The position numbers were made by a program, and so were the translations under genes. The notes beneath the pieces were generated by a model, which was given only the letters and a program-made list of their open reading frames with translations, had not been told where the DNA came from and made no database searches. Of a DNA stretch of 64,000 bases, positions 26,904 to 34,386 are shown piece after piece (position 1 is the stretch's first letter; every line of letters starts with the position of its first letter). Source of the stretch: an uncultured Myxococcales bacterium. GTDB lineage: Bacteria > Myxococcota_A > UBA9042 > DTJE01. The stretch covers positions 1-64,000 of the forward strand of contig CAIOFV010000013.1 of assembly GCA_903857665.1 (NCBI GenBank), written 5' to 3'.

Positions 26904-28562
26904 CTACCACTTCTGAGTGTCCATCAGCGCCTTGCAGTCCACGAAGGGCGAGGACACGGGGTCCTTGTAGGGGCTTTCGCAGTACTCCAGCACCGCCGCG
27001 ATCTCCGCGGGCTGGAAGACGGCGGCCTGGCCATCGACCACCTCCGACGACACGCGGTCCCCGGGCAGGTAGTCGTACTCGCCGTCCGGCACCGATTCGG
27101 CCCACAGGTCCCACAAGGTGAACGTGCTGTAGTGGACCGCGGCCCGCTGCAGTTCGCCGGAAACCAGCCGGGCCTCCCGGGCGGTCAGGGGAAAGCCGTA
27201 ACTGGCGGCGGTGATCAGGAACGTGGCGGCGTCGCCATCCCAGGTGGCGACGGTCGCTCGCGTGACCGTGTCGTTCATGTACGCGTCGGCCCGCCGCTCG
27301 AGCCCTGCGGCCAGCGCGCGGGCCGCGTCGTTGTACCCCTCGGCCAGGGCCTCGGCCAGGGCCGAGATGTGGAAGTAGTAGATGATGGGTGTGCCCCAGT
27401 ACTTGCCCGAGATGGCCACCTCCTCGTAGACGCCGCCATAGCCGTCCAGACAGTCGTTGCCCAGCGGCTCCTGGTAGCCGATCAGGGCCGTGGCCAGCTT
27501 GGCGTTGCACTCGGCGTTCGGGTCCATCCAGTCGTAGGAGGTGTAGCTGGCGAAGTCATCCGGCGCGCCGCCGTAGAACGGCTCGTAGGGCACGCCGTCC
27601 GGCCCCTTCGTTCGGATGTCGTACTGGTGATCCACGATGTCGCGGCAGAACCCGCGGACGTAGGCCAGGGCCTTCGCGGCCTCCGCGGCCATCTCGGGGT
27701 CGGGATCGTTCTTCTGCACCCGCATCAGCACCGGCACCAGTCGATACAGGAACGGCAGGTCGTCATTGCTGCGCTTGCTGCGCACCCAGATGTCCCCGAA
27801 GGTGGGATTGCCCGGGTTGTGCAGCACGTCGTGGCGCCGGTCGAGTTCCTCGACCTTGGACGGTTCGTAATCCACCGCCGCCTTGCGTCCGCCCGAAACC
27901 AGGAACGGGTGGCTGTGGTTGTAGATCGCCCGGGCCATGATGGTGTCGATGGGCGGGTCCTCGTTCGCCCACACCATCGCGGTGTACATGGCCTGGATGC
28001 CCCGCAGGTACTGCAGGCTGATCTCCTTCAACCGCGGGTCGGCGGTCAGCATATGGCCCGCCAGGGAGTACAGCAGCACCCGCGCGTGGCGCATCAGGTT
28101 GTTGTCGCCGCCGCTGACATGCCGGAAGGTCACGGTGTCGCCGACCTTCACCGCCGTCGTGTCCTGCCACCACAGTTTGTAGTCGGGGAATCCCCACTCG
28201 TTGCCCGTCGCCATGCCGTGGCCGGTGTCCAGGATCCACTGGAAGTAGCCGGTGCCGTGCCACAGGGCCAGCAGGGCCTCGGTGGTCTGGGCGATCTCGA
28301 CCCCGGTCAGGGCTTCGCCCTCTGCGTCCCGCTCCAGGTGGAAGGGCAGCAGGGTGTCGCCGTCCGTCGATGCGTCCGCGTCGGGCTGCGATGCCTCCTC
28401 GGCGGCCGAGCCCGGGTCGCCGACGGAATCCGGGACGTCATTCTGGCCATCGACCGCGGTCGCGTCGTCCAGGAGGTCGGAGGTCTGCTTGGCAGTGCTC
28501 GCGCAGGCAGCCGGCATGACGAACGCGACAACGGCCAGCATCGGAACATGCAAGCGAGACAA
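26904..28562 (-). CDS. Large lipoprotein of unknown function, helical
   Basis: A TTG at 28562 is taken as start because GGAGG lies 8 bp upstream. The product then has a compact lipoprotein signal with Cys20 in PAAC, an Asp/Ser linker to about 70, and a 480-residue, mostly helical domain. Motifs include GTGYFQWILDTGHGMATGNEWGF, RHVSGGDNNLMRHARV and TVATWDGDAATFLITAASYGFPL. The GDNN and DGDA segments could bind metal or sugar. It is convergent with the 640-residue lipoprotein gene; the two share overall design but no obvious identity. Confidence 0.72.
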   Translation of the reverse strand: MSRLHVPMLAVVAFVMPAACASTAKQTSDLLDDATAVDGQNDVPDSVGDPGSAAEEASQPDADASTDGDTLLPFHLERDAEGEALTGVEIAQTTEALLALWHGTGYFQWILDTGHGMATGNEWGFPDYKLWWQDTTAVKVGDTVTFRHVSGGDNNLMRHARVLLYSLAGHMLTADPRLKEISLQYLRGIQAMYTAMVWANEDPPIDTIMARAIYNHSHPFLVSGGRKAAVDYEPSKVEELDRRHDVLHNPGNPTFGDIWVRSKRSNDDLPFLYRLVPVLMRVQKNDPDPEMAAEAAKALAYVRGFCRDIVDHQYDIRTKGPDGVPYEPFYGGAPDDFASYTSYDWMDPNAECNAKLATALIGYQEPLGNDCLDGYGGVYEEVAISGKYWGTPIIYYFHISALAEALAEGYNDAARALAAGLERRADAYMNDTVTRATVATWDGDAATFLITAASYGFPLTAREARLVSGELQRAAVHYSTFTLWDLWAESVPDGEYDYLPGDRVSSEVVDGQAAVFQPAEIAAVLEYCESPYKDPVSSPFVDCKALMDTQKW

Positions 28563-28610
28563 AGCGACAACCTCCAACGCAATCCGGAGAGGAGCGGCGT
28601 GCCACGAATT

Positions 28611-28639
28611 TATCTACCGAACTGGAGATAGGGTGTCAA
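28611..28639 (-). promoter_or_regulatory. Promoter of the 552-residue lipoprotein gene
   Basis: On the minus strand TTGACA (28639-28634, perfect -35), 17-bp spacer, TAGATA (28616-28611). It is one of the best sigma70-type matches here, 48 bp upstream of the TTG start. Confidence 0.65.
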
Positions 28640-28680
28640 TGCATTGGAACGGGACCCGTCGATCAGGACCCGGCTCCAGG

Positions 28681-28686
28681 TATAAT
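28681..28686 (+). promoter_or_regulatory. Perfect TATAAT -10 element upstream of the LiaF-like operon
   Basis: TATAAT at 28681-28686 without a good -35 (GTCGAT at 17 bp). It would give a leader of about 158 nt before the ATG at 28851. A weak -35 suggests an activator or an extended promoter. Confidence 0.45.
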
Positions 28687-28850
28687 CGTCACACCGTCAG
28701 CGAGGGGGATGATCCGCCTCGCCCCGGTGCCGACCGCCAGGCCGCCGCGCTCGTCGGCGCGGACCGTTCGTTCGTCGATTCGGCCCCCCGGGGCGTTCGA
28801 GGATGGCTACAGTCCCGGCTGAGAGCGGTGGTCGCTCGACGGAGGGAAGA

Positions 28851-29588
28851 ATGGACACTCGACGGGAATCCAGGGACGAGGCGGGTCGGTCGTGCCGGCG
28901 CCACCGGCACGAGGGCGGGTTCGGGTTCGGCCTGACCGTCATCACTTTCGGCGCGTTGCTGCTGCTGAGCTCGCTGGGGATGCTGCCCGAGGGCGTGGGC
29001 GTCTGGGACTTCTGGCCGCTGATCCTGGTCGCGGCGGGCCTGGGCCACCTGGGCCGGGGCCGGGGCGTGCCGGGAGCCCTGTTCGGCCTGTGCCTGGCCG
29101 CCACGGGCGGGGTGCTGCTGCTGTCGAACATCGGGGTCCTCGGGTCCGAGGTCACCCGGTACTGGCCGGTGCTGATCATCGCCGGGGGCGTGGCGATCCT
29201 CTTCGGGGGCCCGCGACGCAGGCACCATCCGCCGGTTTCTTCCGACGTGTCCTCGGCGGACTACGTTCGGCGGTCGGTCACCTTCAGCGGCGCGAAGATC
29301 CGGGTGGATTCCCGCCGCTTCAGGGGCGGTGACCTGTCCTCGATGATGGGCGGCTTCGAACTGGACCTTCGGGACGCCGACATCGACGGCGACGAGGCGG
29401 TGCTGGACATCCACGTGGTGATGGGTGGGATCGACCTGAAGATCCCCGAGAGTTGGCGCGTGGTCAACGAGGTGCGGCCCACGCTGGGCGGCATGGACGA
29501 CAGGACGTCGGGCGTGGCCGTGGAGCCCCGCAAGCGCCTCGTGCTTCGTGGGACCGCCGTGCTGGGCGGAATCACCATCCGTAACTAG
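28851..29588 (+). CDS. LiaF-like membrane protein
   Basis: The ATG at 28851 follows GGAGGGAAGA. Of 245 residues, the N-terminal half has four membrane helices (about 25-118) of the LiaI/LiaF-type (FGALLLLSSLGMLP and WPLILVAAGLGHLG repeated). The C-terminal half is a beta-helix-like domain (about 140-245; FSGAKIRVDSRRFRGGDLSSMMGG, LDIHVVMGGIDLKIP, LGGITIRN), as in LiaF and related envelope-stress proteins that modulate two-component systems. The kinase gene starts 8 bp downstream, so it probably controls the LytS/LytTR pair. Confidence 0.82.
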   Translation: MDTRRESRDEAGRSCRRHRHEGGFGFGLTVITFGALLLLSSLGMLPEGVGVWDFWPLILVAAGLGHLGRGRGVPGALFGLCLAATGGVLLLSNIGVLGSEVTRYWPVLIIAGGVAILFGGPRRRHHPPVSSDVSSADYVRRSVTFSGAKIRVDSRRFRGGDLSSMMGGFELDLRDADIDGDEAVLDIHVVMGGIDLKIPESWRVVNEVRPTLGGMDDRTSGVAVEPRKRLVLRGTAVLGGITIRN

Positions 29589-29596
29589 GGAGCGCC

Positions 29597-30667
29597 GTGC
29601 ACCCCTTCCTGCACCATCCTCGCTGGCTCCTCCCGTACCTCGGCGCATGGCTCCTGCTGTCGATGTTCCCGGCCGCCATCCTCGGCCCCATGGACGTCGG
29701 GCACAGGCTCCAGGCCGTGGCGATCACGGTGTTGCCGACCCTCGGGTTCGCGGTGGCGACGCTGCCGTCGTGGTACCTGTGCCGGGTCCTTCCGCTGGAC
29801 CGTTCGGGCGCGCTGCGGCTGGCCACCGTCCACGGGATCGGGGCGCTTTGCGGCGGGCTGCTGTGGCTGGGACTGGCCGAGGTGGCCGCCCGGGGCGCGG
29901 GCCTCGTTCCGGGGTGGGCCGACGCCGCCTCGCGCCTGGCGGGCCATCGACCGGAGCTGGTGGCCACGGGCGCGGTCTTCTGGTGCCTGGTGGCCGCCTT
30001 CCACTACCTGCTGGCCGCGATCGAGGCGGTGCACGAGGCCGAGGCCCGGGCCGCCGTGCTGGCAGTGCGGGCCCGGGAGGCCGCCCTGGCGGGGCTGAAG
30101 GCCCAGGTCCACCCCCACTTCCTGTTCAACAGCCTCAACACCATCAGCGCGCTGGTCACCCGGGATCCTGCGGGGGCGCGCCAGGCCTGCATCCAGTTGG
30201 CCGACTTCCTGCGCCAGAGCCTGCGGACGCCGGACGCCCGGCCCATTCCCCTCGCCGACGAACTGGCCCTGGCCCGGTCGTACCTGGGCGTCGAGGCGGT
30301 CCGCCTGGGTTCCCGCCTGGTGGTGCGCGAGGTCATCGAGCCCGGTTGCGAGTCGGTCCCGATCCTGCCGCTGGTCCTGCAACCCCTGGTCGAGAACGCG
30401 GTCCGCCATGGCGTCGCCCGGATTCCGGAGGGGGGGACGCTGGGCCTGGAGGCCTGGCGCGCGGACGGGTTCCTGTGGCTGCGGGTGACGAACCCCGTCG
30501 ATCCCGGGTCGCCGGGAGCCGGGGGCGGGGGCATGGGCCTCAGGACGCTGCGGGATCGCCTGGGGGCCATGTACACCCAGGGGGCCATACTGGACGCGCG
30601 CCGCGACGGCGATACCTTCCGGGTGGTGGTGCGGGTGCCACTGGAGGACGGCGGGGAGGCCACATGA
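29597..30667 (+). CDS. LytS-type membrane histidine kinase
   Basis: A GTG at 29597 preceded by AGGGAGC starts a 356-residue protein. Four membrane helices (about 12-140) precede a His_kinase domain of the LytS/YehU type: phospho-acceptor His174 in HPHFLFNSLNTIS, and an ATPase domain with LVLQPLVENAVRHG and GGGGMGLRTLRDRL. Its last codons overlap the next gene (ATGA), so kinase and regulator are translationally coupled. Confidence 0.93.
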   Translation: MHPFLHHPRWLLPYLGAWLLLSMFPAAILGPMDVGHRLQAVAITVLPTLGFAVATLPSWYLCRVLPLDRSGALRLATVHGIGALCGGLLWLGLAEVAARGAGLVPGWADAASRLAGHRPELVATGAVFWCLVAAFHYLLAAIEAVHEAEARAAVLAVRAREAALAGLKAQVHPHFLFNSLNTISALVTRDPAGARQACIQLADFLRQSLRTPDARPIPLADELALARSYLGVEAVRLGSRLVVREVIEPGCESVPILPLVLQPLVENAVRHGVARIPEGGTLGLEAWRADGFLWLRVTNPVDPGSPGAGGGGMGLRTLRDRLGAMYTQGAILDARRDGDTFRVVVRVPLEDGGEAT

Positions 30668-31428
30668 CGGACCCCGGAGGGACGCTGTCGATCCTGATCG
30701 TGGACGACGAGGAACCCGCACGCCTGCTCCTGCGCGAGCTGCTGGAGTCGGTGCCGGGGGTGCGGATCGCGGGCGAGGCGGCCAACGGCCTCGAGGCCTT
30801 GGGTCTGGCGGCCCGGGAGCGTCCGGACGTGGTCCTCCTGGATGTCCAGATGCCCCGGATGGACGGCTTCGAGACCCTCGACCTCCTGGACCCCCGGATC
30901 GCGGTCGTGTTCGTGACGGCCTTCGACGAACACGCGCTGCGGGCCTTCGAGGTGAACGCCGTCGACTACCTGCTGAAGCCCTTCCCGGCGGCCCGCCTGG
31001 CCGAGGCGATTTCGCGCGCCCGGGCCCGCGCGGGCCGGCTCCGGGACGTGGACGGAGGGGCCCTTTCGGCGGCCGCGCGCCCCGCGGGCACGTACGCCAC
31101 GCGGATCGTCGTGCGCGACGGCCCCCGGGTGGACGTGCTGCCGGCGGCCGAGGTGGAGTACGCCCGGGGCCAGGCGGACTACGTGGAACTGGTCGCCGGC
31201 GGGCGGTCGTGCCTGAAGCAGCAGACGCTCCAGTCCCTCGAGGCGTCCCTGGACCCGGGCCAGTTCGTGCGGATCCACCGGTCGTACCTGGTCAACCTCG
31301 CGTTCCTGAAGCGCATCGAGCCCTGGGGGTCCGACAGCCGCCAGGCGGTGCTGGCCGATGGCACAGAATTGCCCGTCAGCCGGGCGGGCCTGGCGCGCTT
31401 GAACGAGATCTTCGACGGGAAGGGCTGA
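30664..31428 (+). CDS. LytTR-family response regulator
   Basis: A 254-residue regulator. The receiver has phospho-acceptor Asp60 in VVLLDVQMPRMDG and Lys109 in LLKPF. After an Ala/Arg-rich linker comes a LytTR DNA-binding domain (about 145-250; YARGQADYVEL, VRIHRSYLVNLAFLKRIEP, LPVSR). Its ATG overlaps the kinase stop codon by 4 nt. It should bind direct repeats upstream of envelope or LiaF-operon genes. Confidence 0.95.
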   Translation: MTDPGGTLSILIVDDEEPARLLLRELLESVPGVRIAGEAANGLEALGLAARERPDVVLLDVQMPRMDGFETLDLLDPRIAVVFVTAFDEHALRAFEVNAVDYLLKPFPAARLAEAISRARARAGRLRDVDGGALSAAARPAGTYATRIVVRDGPRVDVLPAAEVEYARGQADYVELVAGGRSCLKQQTLQSLEASLDPGQFVRIHRSYLVNLAFLKRIEPWGSDSRQAVLADGTELPVSRAGLARLNEIFDGKG

Positions 31429-31478
31429 CCGTCGGATCGTGGCCGGGAGCGGCCACGGGCAGCAGGGAGGTCGTTCCG

Positions 31479-32204
31479 ATGGCCGACATCGATTTCCTGG
31501 AAGCGATCCGCCGCGAGTCCGCCCTGTTCGTGGACGCGGCGGCGTCCGTCCCGCTGGAGACGCCCGTTCCGACCTGCCCGGGATGGAAGGTCGAGGACCT
31601 GGTGTCCCACCTGGCCTCGGTCCAGTCCTGGGCAGCGGCGATGGTGGAGGTGCGGGCCGCGGAACGACTGGACCGCAAGACCCTCGCAAGCCCGCCTGCC
31701 GGACCGGCGGTGCTCGCGTGGATGCGCGAGGCGACGGCACGGCTGCTCCGCGCCCTGGAGCAGGCGGGCCCGTCCGATCCGATGTGGTTCTGGACCGGCC
31801 ACGGGACGGTCGCGGACTGGAGGCGGCGGCAGGCGCAGGAGGCCGCGGTGCACCGGTGGGACGCCCAGGACGCGGCGGGGCCCTGCCGGCCGCTCGACGC
31901 GGCGCTGGCCGCGGATGGTGTGGACGAGCTGCTGACCCTCCACCTGGCGCGGGGACCGGAGCGGTTCGTGGGCGAACCCGGGACGCTGCACCTTCGCGCC
32001 ACCGACGCCGCGGCCGAGTGGCTGCTGACCGTCGGGCCGGTTGGGCTGCGGGTGGAGCACCGGGGCGGGGAGGCCGACGTGACCGCCCGTGCCACCGCGT
32101 CCGACCTGGACCTCTTCCTGTGGGGCCGCCTGTCCGTTTTCGCGCTGCGGGTGGACGGTTCGATGGGCCTGCTGGAACGTTTCCAGCGGCTGACCGCGCT
32201 GTAG
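31479..32204 (+). CDS. DinB/MDMPI-fold protein (maleylpyruvate isomerase-like, TIGR03083 type)
   Basis: A 241-residue protein with a four-helix DinB-like bundle. It begins FLEAIRRESALFVDAA and PTCPGWKVEDLVSHLASVQ, the hallmark of mycothiol-dependent maleylpyruvate isomerase-like proteins. Candidate metal ligands are the His in VSHLAS and His/Asp in AVHRWDAQD; a C-terminal SCP2-like domain follows (about 160-235). Family members use mycothiol or another thiol; the thiol in this organism is not known. GGGAGG precedes the ATG. It lies 50 bp after the LytTR gene and may be part of that operon. Confidence 0.85.
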   Translation: MADIDFLEAIRRESALFVDAAASVPLETPVPTCPGWKVEDLVSHLASVQSWAAAMVEVRAAERLDRKTLASPPAGPAVLAWMREATARLLRALEQAGPSDPMWFWTGHGTVADWRRRQAQEAAVHRWDAQDAAGPCRPLDAALAADGVDELLTLHLARGPERFVGEPGTLHLRATDAAAEWLLTVGPVGLRVEHRGGEADVTARATASDLDLFLWGRLSVFALRVDGSMGLLERFQRLTAL

Positions 32205-32278
32205 GCGAGTCCAGCCCGATGGGATGACCGGGCGTTGGCGCGATCGTCGGAAGCCAGAACGGATGGAGGAACGGCCCC

Positions 32279-32815
32279 ATGGAGATCCGGACGCGCTTTC
32301 CGGTGGTTGATGCCGTGATGGAGCGGTTCTCGGACGCGCTCGGCCGCGACCGGACCGGGTACTTCCACCACGTCGTCCGGCTGCTGAACTTCTACCGGGC
32401 GTTGTCGCCGGACGGCGATTGTCCTGACGAGGTCGTGGTCGCAGGCGCGTTCCACGACCTGGGCATCTGGACGGCCGGGACGTTCGACTACCTGGCCCCA
32501 TCGGTGCAACAGGCGCGCGCCTGCCTGGAATCCGAGGGGCACGACGCGTGGCTGCCCGAGGTCCAGGCCATCATCGAGCAGCACCACAAACTGACCCGCT
32601 ACCGGGGCCCGCTCGAGCGCACGGTCGAGACGTTCCGCCGGGCCGACCTGGTGGACGTGTCGCTGGGCCTGGTCCGGTTCGGGCTTTCCTCCGCGCAGGT
32701 GCGCGAGGTGAGGAGGGCGTTTCCGAACGCCGGGTTCCACCGGCGACTGCTGGCCTTGACGGTCCGCCAGTTCCTTCGGGACCCGCTGCATCCGCTGCCG
32801 ATGATGCGCTGGTAG
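32279..32815 (+). CDS. HD-domain protein
   Basis: A 178-residue single-domain protein with metal ligands His30 or His31 (YFHHVVR), His59-Asp60 (GAFHDLG), His98 region and a later Asp. The HD superfamily is metal-dependent phosphohydrolases of nucleotides or related compounds; this small form is often annotated only as hydrolase. A GGAGG site lies upstream of the ATG. It is convergent with the cyclase gene (50-bp gap). Confidence 0.85.
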   Translation: MEIRTRFPVVDAVMERFSDALGRDRTGYFHHVVRLLNFYRALSPDGDCPDEVVVAGAFHDLGIWTAGTFDYLAPSVQQARACLESEGHDAWLPEVQAIIEQHHKLTRYRGPLERTVETFRRADLVDVSLGLVRFGLSSAQVREVRRAFPNAGFHRRLLALTVRQFLRDPLHPLPMMRW

Positions 32816-32865
32816 GCCCACCGTTGCGCCGGCCGGCCGGGTGGAACGGGACGCCGTGGCCCGCG

Positions 32866-34125
32866 TCAGGCGGCGACCTCCTTCCGCCCGACCAGGAGCC
32901 ACGTCCGCATCGTCCCCTTTCCCTTGATGGGGATCTCTCCGCGGGCCTCGAAATCGAAGCGATCGGCCAGCCGGGCGTGGGTTTCCTCGCTGACCTGGAT
33001 GCGGCCGGCGACGCCGGCGGATTCCATCCGGGCGGCCACGTTGACGCTGTCGCCCCACAGGTCGTACAGGAACTTCCGCTGGCCGATCACGCCCGCGACC
33101 ACCGGGCCCGAGTTGATCCCGACCCGCATCCTAAGCGGGATCCCGAGGCGGTCGCCGGTTTCCCGGGCGATCGTGACGATTTCCAGCGCCAGGTCCGCCA
33201 CGGCCTCCGCGTGGTCCGCGCGCGGTTCCGGGATTCCCGCCGCGACCATGTAGGCGTCGCCGATGGTCTTGATCTTTTCCAGGCCGCTCCGCTCGACCGC
33301 TGCGTCCAGCGCGCTGAAGACCTCGTTCAGGATCGCGACGACGCGGGCGGGTTCCATCCGGGCCGACAGGTCGGTGAAACCGACGATGTCGGCGAACAGC
33401 ACCGACGCGTCGGCGAAGCCGTCGGCGATCAGGTTCCCGGAGCGCTTCAGACGGTCGGCGATCGACACCGGCAGGATGTTGTGCAGCAGGCTTTCGGCGC
33501 GGGCGAACTCCTGCTGCAGCCGCGCCTCGGCGACCTCGGCGGCGCCAGCGTAGTGGTAGACGAACAGCCCCAGCAGCCCGAAGACCGACGCGACGTTGAT
33601 GGCGCCCAGCACCAGCAGCACCGTCAGGTCGACCGCGTGGGCCGGCACGATGTCCGAGTTCGCCAGCAGGAACAGGAACGTCGCCAGCGCCGGCAGCGTG
33701 ATCCACACCTTCACCGCCAGGCGTCGACCGGGCAGCGTCGCCGCACAGGCGGGGGCCACCAGCAGGTAGTACTGCAGGCCCGCGGCCCAGCCGATCGAGT
33801 ACACCGCGCACACCTGGTGCACGCACAGTTCGATCACGGCGATCGCGAGGGCAGCCGCGTGCCGGCCCCGGCGATTGAGCAGGAAGGCCAGCAGGTAGGT
33901 CGGGATGCTGACCAGGTTCAACTGGGCCATCCCGGTCGCGCCCAGTCCCAGGAAGATGAAGACGTAGGCCAGGTGCAGCACGGTGGCGGCGAGGGTCCCG
34001 ACGGTCAGCAGCACGAACGTCCGCACCGCCTCAGGGCGGACCCCCGGCGGCGGCTCGAACAGGAAACGCACCACGCGCGCGGTTCGGGAAGAGGCGGCTG
34101 CGGGTTCGGTGTGGCGCGTTTCCAC
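32866..34125 (-). CDS. Membrane-bound class III adenylate cyclase
   Basis: Six membrane helices (about 34-195) are followed by a short coiled coil and a class III cyclase domain (about 235-415). It has metal-binding Asp246 and Asp290 (FADIVGF, GDAYM), purine-selecting Lys286 and Asp355, and Asn362 and Arg366 (DLWGDSVNVAAR). Lys plus Asp predicts ATP as substrate, giving cAMP. The GTG at 34125 gives 419 residues but has no good ribosome site. An upstream GTG at 34203, with GCAGGA close by, would add 26 residues, so the start is uncertain. It is a stand-alone gene. Confidence 0.92.
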   Translation of the reverse strand: METRHTEPAAASSRTARVVRFLFEPPPGVRPEAVRTFVLLTVGTLAATVLHLAYVFIFLGLGATGMAQLNLVSIPTYLLAFLLNRRGRHAAALAIAVIELCVHQVCAVYSIGWAAGLQYYLLVAPACAATLPGRRLAVKVWITLPALATFLFLLANSDIVPAHAVDLTVLLVLGAINVASVFGLLGLFVYHYAGAAEVAEARLQQEFARAESLLHNILPVSIADRLKRSGNLIADGFADASVLFADIVGFTDLSARMEPARVVAILNEVFSALDAAVERSGLEKIKTIGDAYMVAAGIPEPRADHAEAVADLALEIVTIARETGDRLGIPLRMRVGINSGPVVAGVIGQRKFLYDLWGDSVNVAARMESAGVAGRIQVSEETHARLADRFDFEARGEIPIKGKGTMRTWLLVGRKEVAA

Positions 34126-34307
34126 CCGGTCATCCGGTCGGGATTTCCTGATTCTAGGTGCGGAATCGGCGCACGCGCAATGCCTGTGGAGGAACAGGTG
34201 CACTTCCTGCGGGGTTCGGGGGCGATTCCTCCAAAAGGGTGGAGGAGGCAGGGCAGGGCTGGATCGTCGTCATGAGATCGGTTGTGGAACCGGGAAGTTG
34301 AAACGGA

Positions 34308-34336
34308 TTGACGCCTCCGTCCGGGGACTCTACGCT
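34308..34336 (+). promoter_or_regulatory. Promoter of the GH3-barrel operon
   Basis: TTGACG (34308-34313), 17-bp spacer, TACGCT (34331-34336), 50 bp upstream of the ATG at 34387. Confidence 0.55.
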
Positions 34337-34386
34337 ACCGGCCTTCGGGGTCGGGTGCTGCCATCGCGGGGAAGGAGGAGTCGGAC

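Noticed and set aside
21554-27121. A plus-strand open frame of more than 1800 codons running through the S8 protease and the 640-residue lipoprotein region
   Set aside because: It is antisense to, or out of frame with, genes that have ribosome sites, signal peptides and catalytic motifs. Its product is Arg/Gly/Pro/His-rich, as expected from GC-biased shadow frames.
34126-34203. N-terminal extension of the adenylate cyclase to a GTG at 34203
   Set aside because: The extra 26 residues look non-coding and the ribosome site is too close; kept only as an alternative start.
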